Both the position numbers and the translations under genes were made by a program. The notes below the pieces were generated by a model. The model ran no database searches and was not told the DNA's origin. It worked only from the letters and a program-made list of their open reading frames with translations. Shown here piece after piece: positions 27,339 through 36,157 of a stretch of 39,570 bases of DNA. Origin of the DNA: Geobacteraceae bacterium (GTDB lineage: Bacteria; Desulfobacterota; Desulfuromonadia; Geobacterales; Geobacteraceae); NCBI GenBank assembly GCA_905339345.1, contig CAJPFF010000125.1, positions 1-39,570 of the forward strand, written 5' to 3'. Position 1 is the first letter of the stretch. Each line of letters begins with the position of its first letter.

Positions 27339-27367
27339 AGTGTAGCACGTACCTGCCGCGCTGTCAG
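27339..27367 (-). promoter_or_regulatory. Promoter of the lipoprotein-Na/Pi-ppx operon
   Basis: Minus strand: -35 CTGACA (27362-27367), a 17-base spacer and -10 TACACT (27339-27344). It lies about 60 bases upstream of the lipoprotein ATG. Confidence 0.6.
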
Positions 27368-27420
27368 GAGCCAAAACCGTTGGGGCGAAGAAAGAACAGG
27401 TATATCGGCCTTCCTCCCGG

Positions 27421-27861
27421 TTATTGCTGCCGCTCTCCCACCGTTGAGACATGAACCGCTGCGAAGGAATCAGGAAACGTGACCACACGGATTAAGGCCC
27501 CCTCCTCCGCCTCGCCACCAGAGACGGCGGCAATGAACAGGTTGAGCCTGGGGTTCAGTTTTGTCCGGAGATACCGCTGGGCCTCAAGGGCCAGCAACAA
27601 CGAATTTCTGACCCGCTCCTCCCGGCCCTCTCCCCAACTGGCGCACGCCTCGACCTTTACGATGCGCCCGGACTCAAGGGCCGCCAGCCTGGGCACGAGC
27701 GAGTCGAGCGCGCGCCTCACCGTTGTGTCGAGACAGGAGGCAGTGCCCCGCAGGCGCACCGCGCCAATCTCTTCACCTGCCGACGGTGAACCCTGCGCAA
27801 GTCCACCTTGGGGAGTAACGATCAGCGATGCGAGCACCAGGAAGATGGATGCCGTTTTCAT
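27421..27861 (-). CDS. Exported protein with degenerate OmpA-like C-terminal domain
   Basis: A 146-aa secreted protein with a signal peptide (MKTASIFLVLASLIV...LAQG). The segment from GRIVKVEACASWGEGREERVRNSLLLALEAQRYL, cut here to its key block VKVEACASWGEGREE, runs parallel to the peptidoglycan-binding helix-strand unit of OmpA proteins (hydrophobic strand, then RxxN...LAxxAQRYL). The canonical Asp and Arg of the peptidoglycan site are not obvious. The ATG overlaps the stop of the OmpA-family gene by one base, with AAAGGAAAG upstream, so the two proteins are made together and may act as partners. Confidence 0.7.
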   Translation of the reverse strand: MKTASIFLVLASLIVTPQGGLAQGSPSAGEEIGAVRLRGTASCLDTTVRRALDSLVPRLAALESGRIVKVEACASWGEGREERVRNSLLLALEAQRYLRTKLNPRLNLFIAAVSGGEAEEGALIRVVTFPDSFAAVHVSTVGERQQ

Positions 27862-29432
27862 CAGCTTTCCTTTGGGACGAGGAAAAGAATCTCGCACCGG
27901 CGGTTCAGTTTTCTTCCGTCGGCAGTGACATTGTCAGCCAGCGCCTTCGACTTGCCGAGCCCCTTGATGAAGACCTTGGCCGGGTCGATCCCCTCGCGGG
28001 CGATGAGGTAACTGGCCACCGAGATGGCCCGTTTGAGGGAAAGATCCATGTTGTAGCTGGCGGAGCCGACATTGTCGGTATGGCCGTCGACCCGGAGATA
28101 GACCCACTTCGTGTCCTTGCGGATCAGCTCGGCCACTTCGGAGATGGACTTCCTCCCTTCCGCCGACAGGCTCCACTGGTCGAAGTCGAAGGTGACGTCC
28201 GGAAAGCGGAACTTGCGATAGACCTTCATGCTCTCGGGGATATCCTCGTCGCTGGCCGATGCAACCTTGATGCTTTGCCCCTTCACATCGACGCTGTAAA
28301 GGGGGGTGACTCCGTCGATGCGGCTGAGGGTATATTCAAGGGCCGAGTTTTCCAGTGCTCCGGACACCCGGGAGGCGAGCCGCACCTCTTCGCCGCTCTG
28401 GGTCAGGGAGACCTCTTCATGGGTTGTGGGAGAGACAACCTTGGCGGCGGCGGGTTGGGCCGCAATGGTCACCTGGCCGTAGGGCTTGATGGTGATCTCT
28501 TCCTTGTCTGGCTCCACCGAGACCTCGAGCTTGCTGACCGGCGCCTGGGGAGCCAGGGAACTTACAAGAAGGGGGGAAATCGGGATGATCTTGCGGATCT
28601 TGACCGGCTCTTTCTTTTTCTGCTCCTCAAGGGGGTCCAGCCCCTGCCCGAGACGCGGCACCGGTTTGACGTAGCTGCCGACCCCCTGGCATGCCGTGAG
28701 GCCAACAATCCCCCGCCAGTCGGGACTGCCGTCGGCAAGGCCGACGCCGCCGGCCAGGTTGAGGGTAAGATGGGGGGAGAGGTAGTACTGGAAACCGATC
28801 AGCCCTTCGAGAGAGTCACCAAGAGATGGATCGCGACTCGTGTTCCCGGTGAGTTCGCCGGTGACTCTCATGCGGAGTGCGGGGGAATACTCGCCCCCCA
28901 AACCGTAGAGTATCTCGTTGTCGAAGTCTTTCCCCTTGGGCGACCCCGCCAGCAGATATCCGGAATAGGCATGAACCCCGAACCGGTCCGTCGCGTAGGA
29001 TGCGATGATGCGCCCCCCGCTGCTGGTGGTTCCGTCAACATCCGTGTCCTCGGCTATCTGGCGCTGGACAAAGAGGTCAGCTGCCACTTTGAAGGGTGAA
29101 CTCCGCTTGCCGATGATCCTCAACTTCGAACCCATTTCAGCGTATCCCTTCCCCGTCTTCTCTTCGTCGCCGTTGAAGAGGAGATTCGGGTAGGACCCGT
29201 AGAGTTCCCAGAACGTACCAATGCCGAGGGTGAGTGCAACGGGAATGGTCAGAGCGTTGTCCCCATCCTTCGCGGCACTGATTCCCCAGGCTCCCACGCA
29301 GATATTCCCCGCATCAAGCGTGTCTGCCGAAGGCACCGTGATGAGCCCCGTTGCGCCGTTCATGGCCGGATTGGCAAAGGCCGTTGCAGCGAAAACGACA
29401 GAGGTTATGAGAAATACACCGAGTCTTAGCAT
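27861..29432 (-). CDS. YjbH-like beta-barrel / OmpA-family outer membrane protein
   Basis: A 523-aa envelope protein. After a signal peptide (about 1-20) comes GATGLITVPSADTLDAGNI, the N-terminal signature of YjbH-like outer-membrane proteins, then a beta-rich region with many alternating strands (about 30-260). A Pro/Lys-rich linker leads to an OmpA C-terminal domain (about 400-520) with VTFDFDQWSLSAEGR, the peptidoglycan-contact segment VDGHTDNVGSASYNMDLSLKRA (given here only in part: DGHTDNVGS) and the late NRRCEI. The barrel would sit in the outer membrane while the OmpA domain holds peptidoglycan. The ribosome-binding site is poor. Confidence 0.88.
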   Translation of the reverse strand: MLRLGVFLITSVVFAATAFANPAMNGATGLITVPSADTLDAGNICVGAWGISAAKDGDNALTIPVALTLGIGTFWELYGSYPNLLFNGDEEKTGKGYAEMGSKLRIIGKRSSPFKVAADLFVQRQIAEDTDVDGTTSSGGRIIASYATDRFGVHAYSGYLLAGSPKGKDFDNEILYGLGGEYSPALRMRVTGELTGNTSRDPSLGDSLEGLIGFQYYLSPHLTLNLAGGVGLADGSPDWRGIVGLTACQGVGSYVKPVPRLGQGLDPLEEQKKKEPVKIRKIIPISPLLVSSLAPQAPVSKLEVSVEPDKEEITIKPYGQVTIAAQPAAAKVVSPTTHEEVSLTQSGEEVRLASRVSGALENSALEYTLSRIDGVTPLYSVDVKGQSIKVASASDEDIPESMKVYRKFRFPDVTFDFDQWSLSAEGRKSISEVAELIRKDTKWVYLRVDGHTDNVGSASYNMDLSLKRAISVASYLIAREGIDPAKVFIKGLGKSKALADNVTADGRKLNRRCEILFLVPKES

Positions 29433-29543
29433 GAAGTGTTAGCGCCTGACTTGCCAAGGGAGACCGGCGATGGCATCGAGTTCCGGATCAGAGACAAATT
29501 TTTGTCACTGGGTGCTGGCTTTCCGACAGTACGTGATACTACG

Positions 29544-29567
29544 GTAAGGGGGCAGGCGCCCCGTTAC
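29544..29567 (-). terminator. Hairpin overlapping the ihfB stop
   Basis: Inverted repeat with a 10-bp stem containing one mismatch and a 4-base loop, covering the TAA of ihfB. No clear T-run follows on the minus strand. Confidence 0.3.
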
Positions 29568-29845
29568 TCACCGTTATCGACCCGCTCCTTGAGCTCCTTG
29601 CCAACCTTGAAAAACGGAAGCTTCTTCGGCTTCACCTCGATTGGTTCGCCCGTTTTGGGATTTCTGCCCGTGTAGGCTTTGTAGTCCTTGACAACAAAGC
29701 TGCCAAACCCGCGGATTTCGATCCGCTCGCTCCGCACCATGGCGTCGGTCATTGCGTCGAAGACGATGGTGACAATCTCCTCCGCCTTCTTGTAGGTGAG
29801 CCCCTTTTCCGCCGCCAGTGTCTCAATCAGTTCCGACTTGTTCAT
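29564..29845 (-). CDS. ihfB: Integration host factor, beta-type subunit
   Basis: A 93-aa HU/IHF-family DNA-bending protein. MNKSELIETLA at the start and the DNA-clamp motif RIEIRGFGSFVVKDYKAYTGRNPKTGEPI (key parts GFGSF and GRNPKTG) place it closer to IHF-beta than to HU. GKELKERV ends the fold. It binds the minor groove and bends DNA, usually as a heterodimer with IHF-alpha, which is not encoded here. The start at 29845 has a strong GGAGGAGG ribosome-binding site; the frame upstream lacks one. It lies 110 bases after the TPR gene. Confidence 0.93.
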   Translation of the reverse strand: MNKSELIETLAAEKGLTYKKAEEIVTIVFDAMTDAMVRSERIEIRGFGSFVVKDYKAYTGRNPKTGEPIEVKPKKLPFFKVGKELKERVDNGE

Positions 29846-29955
29846 TACAACCTCCTCCCAGTTAGGTATCGAGAAAGAATTGCAGAGACGCGAGTCTCTC
29901 ATGAAAACTAATCGGCTGGCAGGCTCGAAAACTTTAGTAAATTCGCCAAGAATCT

Positions 29956-30975
29956 TTAGCAGCATCCCTTGAGATACTGCTTGGCGACAAAAGCCGCCTC
30001 TTGGGACCGCCCGCTTGACTCAAGAAGTGCCACCAGCCTCTCGGCCGCCTCCCGCTTGACCGGCGTGGAGAGCAGCTGTGAAAACTGGTCGATGGCCTTC
30101 TCGTTCTCTCCCCGCACCCGATGGATTTCACCCAGGAACATCCCGGCTTGGTCGGGCAGAATGCCGTGCACCACCATCCGCTCCAGAAGCGGTACAGCCT
30201 CGTCAAAGCGACCGTTTTCAGTCAGCAGCTGCACAAGGCTGAGATTGCAGAGGGGATTGGCGTCGTTCAAAGCAAGTGCCCGCCGCAACAGGGTCTCACA
30301 GCGGCGGCCGTCTCCACCATGGTGCGCAAAAAGGGCCAATTCATAGAGGAGGATGTCACTCTCCCCGGCAGCCAGCAGTCGCTCGTATATCGTACCGGCA
30401 GTTGCCTGGTCACCTTCATGGGCCGCTAAATAACCCTGTGCAAATTCCTCTCCCAACCCGGCGTACCTCTCGGGCAAATCTCCCGGCAACGGGCGAATGA
30501 GAAGCTCGAACCGGTCCGCATCACTCAGTCCATCATCGTCAAGGTGAATCATTTCGGAATGTTGAGACGCTGAGCCTCCGCAGCCGCCGCAGTGCCCCCC
30601 TTTGTCATGGTGATGCACGGGTTCAGTTTCACTGTCCAGGGAAGCCAGAAGTTTTTCCGTCTTTTCCCGGATAGTTACGTCTTCTGCCAGTTCCAGGGAC
30701 AAATTCAGATGCTCACTGGCCTTGGCAGTTTCACCCATCTTCAGGCAATGGCCGGCCTCCACCAGGTTCATCTCGGCGAGTCGATTTCCTGCCAGCACCA
30801 TTTTCTCTTTGATGGCGGCAACCGTTGCCGCATTCTCGGGAACGTTGGCATCAAGTCGTTCCAGTGCATCCTCAAGGGTGCTCCTCGCCTCGGCAAAACG
30901 GCCGGCAGCAAGGAACTTCTCACCTTTTTCCAGACAGGTCGCGGCATCCTTGCGGAACAGTTTCGTGAAAAACAT
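29956..30975 (-). CDS. TPR-repeat protein with His/Cys-rich linker
   Basis: A 339-aa soluble protein without signal peptide. TPR-like helical pairs occur at the start (about 12-110: LEKGEKFLAAGRFAEARSTL type) and again at about 170-335 (ALALNDANPLCNLSLVQLLTENGRFDEAVPLL type). Between them, residues 121-134 form a histidine- and cysteine-rich motif (HHHDKGGHCGGCGG) and the protein ends in GCC, suggesting metal binding. Its role is unknown; TPRs usually mediate protein contacts. The start at 30975 has GAGGAGG upstream. It follows rlmD by 69 bases on the same strand. Confidence 0.82.
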   Translation of the reverse strand: MFFTKLFRKDAATCLEKGEKFLAAGRFAEARSTLEDALERLDANVPENAATVAAIKEKMVLAGNRLAEMNLVEAGHCLKMGETAKASEHLNLSLELAEDVTIREKTEKLLASLDSETEPVHHHDKGGHCGGCGGSASQHSEMIHLDDDGLSDADRFELLIRPLPGDLPERYAGLGEEFAQGYLAAHEGDQATAGTIYERLLAAGESDILLYELALFAHHGGDGRRCETLLRRALALNDANPLCNLSLVQLLTENGRFDEAVPLLERMVVHGILPDQAGMFLGEIHRVRGENEKAIDQFSQLLSTPVKREAAERLVALLESSGRSQEAAFVAKQYLKGCC

Positions 30976-31044
30976 GGTTAACCTCCTCTGTATCCGATGA
31001 AGTGTGAAATTCCGGGGGGATTTGAATGATAATGCCAAATACAA

Positions 31045-32364
31045 TCAGACTTTTTGCAGCAACGTGACGCTTTCGATATGGAAGGTCTGGGGAAACATGT
31101 CGATGGGGATACATTTGCGAACGGTGTAACCGTCCTTGCGGAAGATTCCGAGATCCCTGCCAAGGGTTGCCGGATCGCAGGATACATAGACGATCCGCTC
31201 CGGCCTGAGGGAGGCTATCTCTGCAACCGCTTCCTTGGCACCGGTGCGCGGCGGGTCGAGGATGACAACCGGAAAACCGTCACCCCGGGAAGCGAGATGC
31301 CGCCCCCCCGTGGCTGCATCGGCACGGATGAACTCAATTTCTCCGGCACCGTTGGTCAGTACGTTGCGTCGTGCGTCCTCAAGGGAGGGGGCGTACTCCT
31401 CAACCCCCACGACCCCCGCGGCATACCTGGCCAAGGGTATGGAGAAATTGCCATTGCCGCAGAACAGATCCAGAAGTCGCTCAGCGCCCGTCAAGGCTGC
31501 CATCCGGTAAACCGTCCTCAAGAGTTCCCGGTTCTGGTGGTAGTTGACCTGGGAAAACCCGCCCCTGCTGAATCCAAGGGACATTTCGGGAAGTTCCGGC
31601 AGAAAACCAGCGGGAAAACCATAGGTGAGCCCATCGACACCCCATACCGGTTCGATGCTCTCCTTGCGGCCGAACTGGAGATGGAGGCCCTCCACCGCGG
31701 AAAGGTCACTGCGACACCCTGCGAAGTAGGCACGCGCACCCTCCCGGTCATCGCCGATGTAATGCACAACGGCCACTGTCGCCCCGCCGTCTCCCACGGC
31801 TGCATCAACCTGAGGGATGCGATCCGGCTCGGCAAAATGACCGACAACATGGCGAATTTCCGCCAGTACCCGGTTGAGGGCCGGGTGACAGATGGCACAA
31901 CCACCCGGGATATCCACAACGTAGTGGGAACCCCGGCGGTAGAACCCCATCTGGAGCTTCCCGGCAATCCATCGCACCTTGAACTGGACCCGGGAACGGT
32001 AGCCGTAGGGTTCGGCGGCGGCAACGGCCCTGCCGACCTTCTCCGGCTCAACCCGGCCGAAACGCCACAGGGTGTCGGCAACAATCCGCTCCTTCGCCTC
32101 AAGCTGATCAGCATAGGAAAGATGCTGCCACGTGCAGCCGCCGCACGTGCCAAAGACCGGGCATGGCGGCGCTACCCGGCGTGGAGATGCCTCAATGAGC
32201 TCCCTGAGCTCCCCTTCCAGGTAGGAAGGCTTTGCCAGGGTGACCCGGATTCGAGCCACGTCCCCCGGCGCCGTGAACGGCACGAAGCAGGCCTTCCCCT
32301 CGACGCGACCGAAACCGGCGCCCCCGAAGGCCAGGGATTCGATCCGGACGACGGTCTCAGTCAT
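31045..32364 (-). CDS. rlmD: 23S rRNA (uracil-5-)-methyltransferase RumA family
   Basis: A 439-aa SAM-dependent RNA m5U methyltransferase. An N-terminal TRAM domain (1-55) is followed by cysteines 68, 74 and 77 plus a later CxxC-type cysteine (GGCAIC), as in the RumA 4Fe-4S cluster. The Rossmann domain contains [12 protein letters not shown] (motif I) and DPPRTG, and the catalytic Cys lies in [12 protein letters not shown]. The family methylates U1939 in E. coli 23S rRNA; related enzymes (RlmCD, TrmFO-unrelated TrmA) methylate nearby sites, so the exact uridine is inferred. The start overlaps the end of the upstream 132-aa gene by 8 bases. Confidence 0.93.
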   Translation of the reverse strand: MTETVVRIESLAFGGAGFGRVEGKACFVPFTAPGDVARIRVTLAKPSYLEGELRELIEASPRRVAPPCPVFGTCGGCTWQHLSYADQLEAKERIVADTLWRFGRVEPEKVGRAVAAAEPYGYRSRVQFKVRWIAGKLQMGFYRRGSHYVVDIPGGCAICHPALNRVLAEIRHVVGHFAEPDRIPQVDAAVGDGGATVAVVHYIGDDREGARAYFAGCRSDLSAVEGLHLQFGRKESIEPVWGVDGLTYGFPAGFLPELPEMSLGFSRGGFSQVNYHQNRELLRTVYRMAALTGAERLLDLFCGNGNFSIPLARYAAGVVGVEEYAPSLEDARRNVLTNGAGEIEFIRADAATGGRHLASRGDGFPVVILDPPRTGAKEAVAEIASLRPERIVYVSCDPATLGRDLGIFRKDGYTVRKCIPIDMFPQTFHIESVTLLQKV

Positions 32365-32755
32365 GATGGTATGCCATTACCCGGCAAGAATGGAGTTGTT
32401 TCTTCCGAGCCCGGGCGAGTTCAGTCCGCAGGAAACGGCCGGGAAAACTGGGGGCCGAGAAGTAAGGAAGCGAGTGGGTGATGAAATTGCCCATGAGACG
32501 TTCAGCCACGGTGCCGATGGCGGTGGAGGGGACCCCCATCTGCTCCACGGTTCGGCTGTAGAGCGCCGGATCTCCCACGAGACGACGGGCGTCTTCCAGG
32601 TCGCCCGGTTCGTCGAAGCTATCGGGGCAGAGGGGAACTTCGCATGAAATTTCGATCTTCACGAGGTAGAAGTCGCCGTAATACTGGCGGGTGTGGTCAA
32701 AAAAACGGACAACCAGACCGTTTTCGAGGGTCATCTCCCTGATGATACTTATCAT
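32357..32755 (-). CDS. Conserved-looking protein of unknown function, 132 aa
   Basis: I do not recognise a family. The product starts with strongly beta-forming alternations ([26 protein letters not shown]) of which [11 protein letters not shown] is the most distinctive, includes CxxxxLC (CEVPLC), and ends in a basic helix ([15 protein letters not shown]) and HHD. No signal peptide or membrane segment is present. AAGAAGG lies about 11 bases upstream of the ATG. It overlaps the rlmD start by 8 bases, so it is probably translated together with the rRNA methyltransferase. Confidence 0.75.
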   Translation of the reverse strand: MISIIREMTLENGLVVRFFDHTRQYYGDFYLVKIEISCEVPLCPDSFDEPGDLEDARRLVGDPALYSRTVEQMGVPSTAIGTVAERLMGNFITHSLPYFSAPSFPGRFLRTELARARKKQLHSCRVMAYHHD

Positions 32756-33048
32756 TCCGCGTCAAACCTTCTTTGGAGTCGATAGTGGTAAAAAACGTTA
32801 CATACTACGCTTTTCGTTCCGAAGTAAAGGCGTTTGTCACCTATCCAGCCACCATCTCGTCACCATCGGTGACCCAGGCAGCCGGCCATTCATGAATCTA
32901 TTCCCTCGATATTGCCGTGATGCCGCAACATCGAAGGAATGGGGCCGGGAAACGCACGGAAAACGGCTTGCATTTTCCCCGGATAGCGAGTAAGTTAACT
33001 GAGTTTTATGATAATCCATCACCTGTACCAAGGAGCGCTGAATAACCC
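32756..33048. other. Divergent intergenic region between the 132-aa gene and infA
   Basis: About 290 bases without a gene. It must hold promoters for both sides. The best minus-strand candidate is TTTACT-18-TATGTA and the best plus-strand candidate TTGCAT-17-TAAGTT; both are weak. AAGGAG lies 13 bases before the infA ATG. Confidence 0.4.
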
Positions 33049-33267
33049 ATGAGTAAAGAAGAAGCCATAGAAGTTGAAGGTACGGTCATCGAACCCCTCC
33101 CCAACGCCATGTTCAGGGTAGAACTGGAAAACGGTCATGTGGTGCTCGCCCACATCTCCGGCAAGATGCGTAAGTACTTCATCAAGATTCTTCCTGGAGA
33201 CAAGGTCACCGTGGAACTTTCCCCCTACGATCTCAGCCGGGGCCGCATCACTTACCGCGCCAAGTAA
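33049..33267 (+). CDS. infA: Translation initiation factor IF-1
   Basis: A 72-aa OB-fold protein that blocks the ribosomal A site during initiation. The whole family pattern is present: [32 protein letters not shown] (key parts [13 protein letters not shown] and HISGKMR), then [22 protein letters not shown]. The length is standard. It is a monocistronic gene in a cluster of translation genes. Geobacter genomes can carry more than one infA, so this may be one of two copies; the window cannot tell. Confidence 0.97.
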   Translation: MSKEEAIEVEGTVIEPLPNAMFRVELENGHVVLAHISGKMRKYFIKILPGDKVTVELSPYDLSRGRITYRAK

Positions 33268-33324
33268 CCCCATCTCCGTCTCCTGCAGGGGAGTGCCAAC
33301 ATCTCCCCCGCGGGGTCACCCCTC

Positions 33325-34452
33325 TCATTTCCTGCCGTAACTTATCCGGTAGATGGCTCCTGCCTTGTCGTCGGAGACAAGGAGTGCGCCGTCAGGCATC
33401 ACCAGAACGTCCACGGGACGCCCCCATGCTCTCCCGTCCCTGATCCAGCCCTCGGCGAACACTTCATAGGAAACCGCCTTACCTCCACGAAGGCGTACGA
33501 GCGTCACGCGGTAACCAAGGGGCTCACTCCGGTTCCAGGAACCGTGCTCGGCGATGAAGATCTGCCCCCGATACTCGGCCGGGAACATGCTTCCCGTGTA
33601 GAACCTCATCCCGAGGGACGCCACATGGGGGCCAAGCTCCATTTCCGGCGGCACGAAAGTCTTTCCTTTCCCCTTCTTCCCGAAGCCCGGATCGATGATA
33701 TTCGCTCCGTGACGGAAGGGAAATCCAAAGTGAAGGCCCGCACGGGGTGCATGGTTCAATTCGTCGGGGGGACGGTCATCCCCCATCCAGTCCCGTCCGT
33801 TGTCGGTGAACCAGAGTTCCCGCGTCTCCGGATGCCAGTCAAAACCAACCGTATTACGCACTCCTGCGGCGAAGATCTCGAGTCCTGTGCCATCGGGACG
33901 CATCCGCATGATAGTCGCGTAGCGAGGATCCTTCTCCTCACAGACATTGCACGGTGCACCAACGGGAACATAAAGAAGCCCGTCGGGGCCGAAGCGGATG
34001 AACTTCCAGCCATGGTGCTTATCCTTTGGAAACGAGTCGTTCACCACCACTGGCCTTGGTGGATTCCGGAGTTGATCTTCAATCCGGTCGAAGCGGAGCA
34101 CCCGGTTGACCTCGGCCACATAGAGCGAACCGTTGCGGAACGCCACGCCGTTGGGCATATTGAGGCCTCGGGCGATGGTGATCACCTCGTCGGAACGACC
34201 GTCACCCGTGCGGTCCACCACCGCGTAAACCACACCCTTGTCGCGGGTCCCCACGAAGAGTGTCCCTTTCGCGCCCAGGGCCAGGGAGCGGGCACCGGCA
34301 ATATTGTCCGCGTAAACAGATATTCTGAAGCCTGGCGGAAGTTTGATGTCCTCCAGCGCGATCTTCTCCGCCGACACCGGCGTCCATGCCAGGAGCAGGA
34401 CGAAGAGCAGTGCCCCCGCGGCACCCCGTAATAACCATCCCTGACGTTCCAT
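33325..34452 (-). CDS. PQQ/sorbosone-dehydrogenase-like beta-propeller protein, exported
   Basis: A 375-aa secreted protein. After a signal peptide (hydrophobic core at about 10-27, ending VSAEK) comes a six-bladed propeller with repeats of the type ANIAGARSLALGAKGTLFVGT, HHGWKFIRFGPDGLLYVPVG, FAAGVRNTVGFDWHP and LWFTDNGRDWMGDD, found in PQQ-dependent sugar/sorbosone dehydrogenase-like proteins. A CNVCE motif follows the second. The substrate and even the cofactor are uncertain in this family. The start at 34452 follows GGAGGGGG; the upstream ATG at 34482 has none. The gene is divergent from efp. Confidence 0.85.
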   Translation of the reverse strand: MERQGWLLRGAAGALLFVLLLAWTPVSAEKIALEDIKLPPGFRISVYADNIAGARSLALGAKGTLFVGTRDKGVVYAVVDRTGDGRSDEVITIARGLNMPNGVAFRNGSLYVAEVNRVLRFDRIEDQLRNPPRPVVVNDSFPKDKHHGWKFIRFGPDGLLYVPVGAPCNVCEEKDPRYATIMRMRPDGTGLEIFAAGVRNTVGFDWHPETRELWFTDNGRDWMGDDRPPDELNHAPRAGLHFGFPFRHGANIIDPGFGKKGKGKTFVPPEMELGPHVASLGMRFYTGSMFPAEYRGQIFIAEHGSWNRSEPLGYRVTLVRLRGGKAVSYEVFAEGWIRDGRAWGRPVDVLVMPDGALLVSDDKAGAIYRISYGRK

Positions 34453-34640
34453 GCCCCCTCCATTGGGAGAATTCATCTCCATCAGAACAAAGTCTACGGT
34501 AATCGGCCGAACTGTCCAGTGTGGGCCGTCTCAACCGATATACGGCTGCCATACCATTTTTTGCTTAACAAACGATGAATTATGGTGTAAAAAATAACGT
34601 TTTTACAACTTATCACCACCAAGGAAAAAGGGGATCACGT

Positions 34641-35204
34641 ATGTACTCTGTTGCTGACTTAAAGAAAGGGCTGAAGATTACCCTCGACGGTGATCCCTAT
34701 TTGGTCATCGCTTTCGAGTTCTCCAAACCGGGCAAGGGGCAGGCCCTCTACCGCACCAAGATGCGGAACATGATCACCGGGGGCATCCTCGACCGCACCT
34801 ACCGCTCCGGCGAGACCTTCGAACCGGCAGCGCTGGAAGAGCGGCAGATGCAGTACCTCTACAAAGAGGACAACCACTACACCTTCATGGACAACCAGAC
34901 CTTCGAGCAGGTGCAGATGAGCGAAGAGGCCGTTGGTGACTCAAAGAACTTCATGATCGACAACCTGCCCGTCGACGTACTGATTTTCGGCGAGAAGGCC
35001 ATCGGCGTAACCCTCCCCAACTTCGTCAACCTTCGCGTTGTGCAGACCGATCCGTGGGTCAAGGGTGACACCTCCGGCAGCGACTCCAAGCCCGCTACCC
35101 TCGAAACCGGTTACGTGCTCCGTGTCCCCCCCTTCATCGAGGAGGGAGAAATGATCGTGGTCGACACCCGAACCGGCGATTACTCCACGAGGGTCAGGGG
35201 CTAG
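34641..35204 (+). CDS. efp: Elongation factor P
   Basis: A 187-aa EF-P that rescues ribosomes stalled at polyproline. The three-domain OB/KOW layout is complete. The tip loop reads FSKPGKGQALYRTK, so Lys32 equals E. coli Lys34, the residue that receives beta-lysine. The protein ends GDYSTRVRG. Ribosome-binding site AAGGGG precedes the ATG at 34641, and the frame upstream is not plausible. epmA follows 5 bases later and epmB lies just beyond on the other strand, which together predict a beta-lysylated factor. Confidence 0.97.
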   Translation: MYSVADLKKGLKITLDGDPYLVIAFEFSKPGKGQALYRTKMRNMITGGILDRTYRSGETFEPAALEERQMQYLYKEDNHYTFMDNQTFEQVQMSEEAVGDSKNFMIDNLPVDVLIFGEKAIGVTLPNFVNLRVVQTDPWVKGDTSGSDSKPATLETGYVLRVPPFIEEGEMIVVDTRTGDYSTRVRG

Positions 35205-35209
35205 AGCCG

Positions 35210-36133
35210 ATGACAGTCAACTGGGGCCTTGCCCGTCGCCGTGAGGCGCTCGGGGCACGGGCCCGCATCATCCAGGAAATCAGGCGCTTTTTTATCGAAG
35301 GGGGGTATCTCGAGGTGGAGACCCCCCTTCGCATTCCCGCTCCTGCGCCAGAATCCCACATCGACCCGGTTCCGGCGGACGGCTGGTTTCTCCAGACCTC
35401 ACCCGAGATCTGCATGAAGCGCATGCTGGCAGCGGGCTATGGCCGGCTCTTCCAGATCTGCCATTGTTGGCGCGCCGGCGAGCGGGGAAGGATGCATGTC
35501 CCCGAATTCACCATGCTGGAGTGGTACCGGGCAGGAACCGACTACGCTGGGCTCATGGACGAGTGCGAGCGACTCGTCCGATCGGTGGTAGAAGGGATGG
35601 GATTTGGTGGAAAGCTTGCGTTTCGGGGAGGGACTATTGATAGTGCCGCCCCATGGGAGCGGACCACGGTGCGGGACGCATTTGTGAAGCACGGTGGAAT
35701 GACCATGGAAGAGGCACTGGAACGGGATGTTTTCGACGAGGTCATGGTCGAGCGGATCGAGCCCCGTCTCGGCAACGGTCGCCCCACGTTCATCCATGAC
35801 TACCCGGCCTGCCGCGGTGCCCTGGCACGGTTGAAGCCGGACGATCCGACGGTTGCCGAACGGTTCGAACTCTATATCGGCGGCGTTGAATTGGCCAATG
35901 CCTTTTCGGAACTGACCGACCCGGTGGAGCAACGCACCCGTTTCGAAAGCGAAGCCGCATTCCGCGCCTTCCGGGGGCAGATCACCATCCCCCTCCCCGA
36001 GAATTTCCTTGCCGAACTCGCCGAAATGCCCCCCTCGGCCGGCATCGCCCTCGGCGTTGACCGACTTGTGATGGTACTGCTTGATGCGGCCTCCATCGAC
36101 GAGGTGGTGGCGTTCACGCCGGAGGAACTGTAA
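35210..36133 (+). CDS. epmA: EF-P--(R)-beta-lysine ligase (GenX/PoxA/YjeA)
   Basis: A 307-aa truncated class II lysyl-tRNA synthetase paralogue without the anticodon-binding domain. It attaches (R)-beta-lysine to the conserved EF-P lysine. Motifs are motif 2 (FQICHCWRAGERGRMHVPEFTMLEW, key parts FQICHCWR and HVPEFTMLEWY) and motif 3 (GIALGVDRLVMVL), with EVETPLRIPAPAPE at the start of the catalytic core. It is encoded 5 bases after efp, so enzyme and substrate are made together. Its 3' end faces epmB with 24 bases between. Confidence 0.96.
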   Translation: MTVNWGLARRREALGARARIIQEIRRFFIEGGYLEVETPLRIPAPAPESHIDPVPADGWFLQTSPEICMKRMLAAGYGRLFQICHCWRAGERGRMHVPEFTMLEWYRAGTDYAGLMDECERLVRSVVEGMGFGGKLAFRGGTIDSAAPWERTTVRDAFVKHGGMTMEEALERDVFDEVMVERIEPRLGNGRPTFIHDYPACRGALARLKPDDPTVAERFELYIGGVELANAFSELTDPVEQRTRFESEAAFRAFRGQITIPLPENFLAELAEMPPSAGIALGVDRLVMVLLDAASIDEVVAFTPEEL

Positions 36134-36157
36134 CCTTCTTACCCCTCCCCTACCCCA

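Noticed and set aside
27828-29099. 423-aa plus-strand ORF
   Set aside because: Antisense to the OmpA-family gene; Gly/Asp-rich shadow frame with no domain.
31054-32481. 475-aa plus-strand ORF
   Set aside because: Lies antisense to rlmD, whose Fe-S, SAM and catalytic motifs are clear. Long antisense frames are expected at this GC content.
33268-33324. Terminator between convergent infA and the propeller gene
   Set aside because: Only short C/G runs can pair and no T-run follows on either strand, so no confident terminator could be called.
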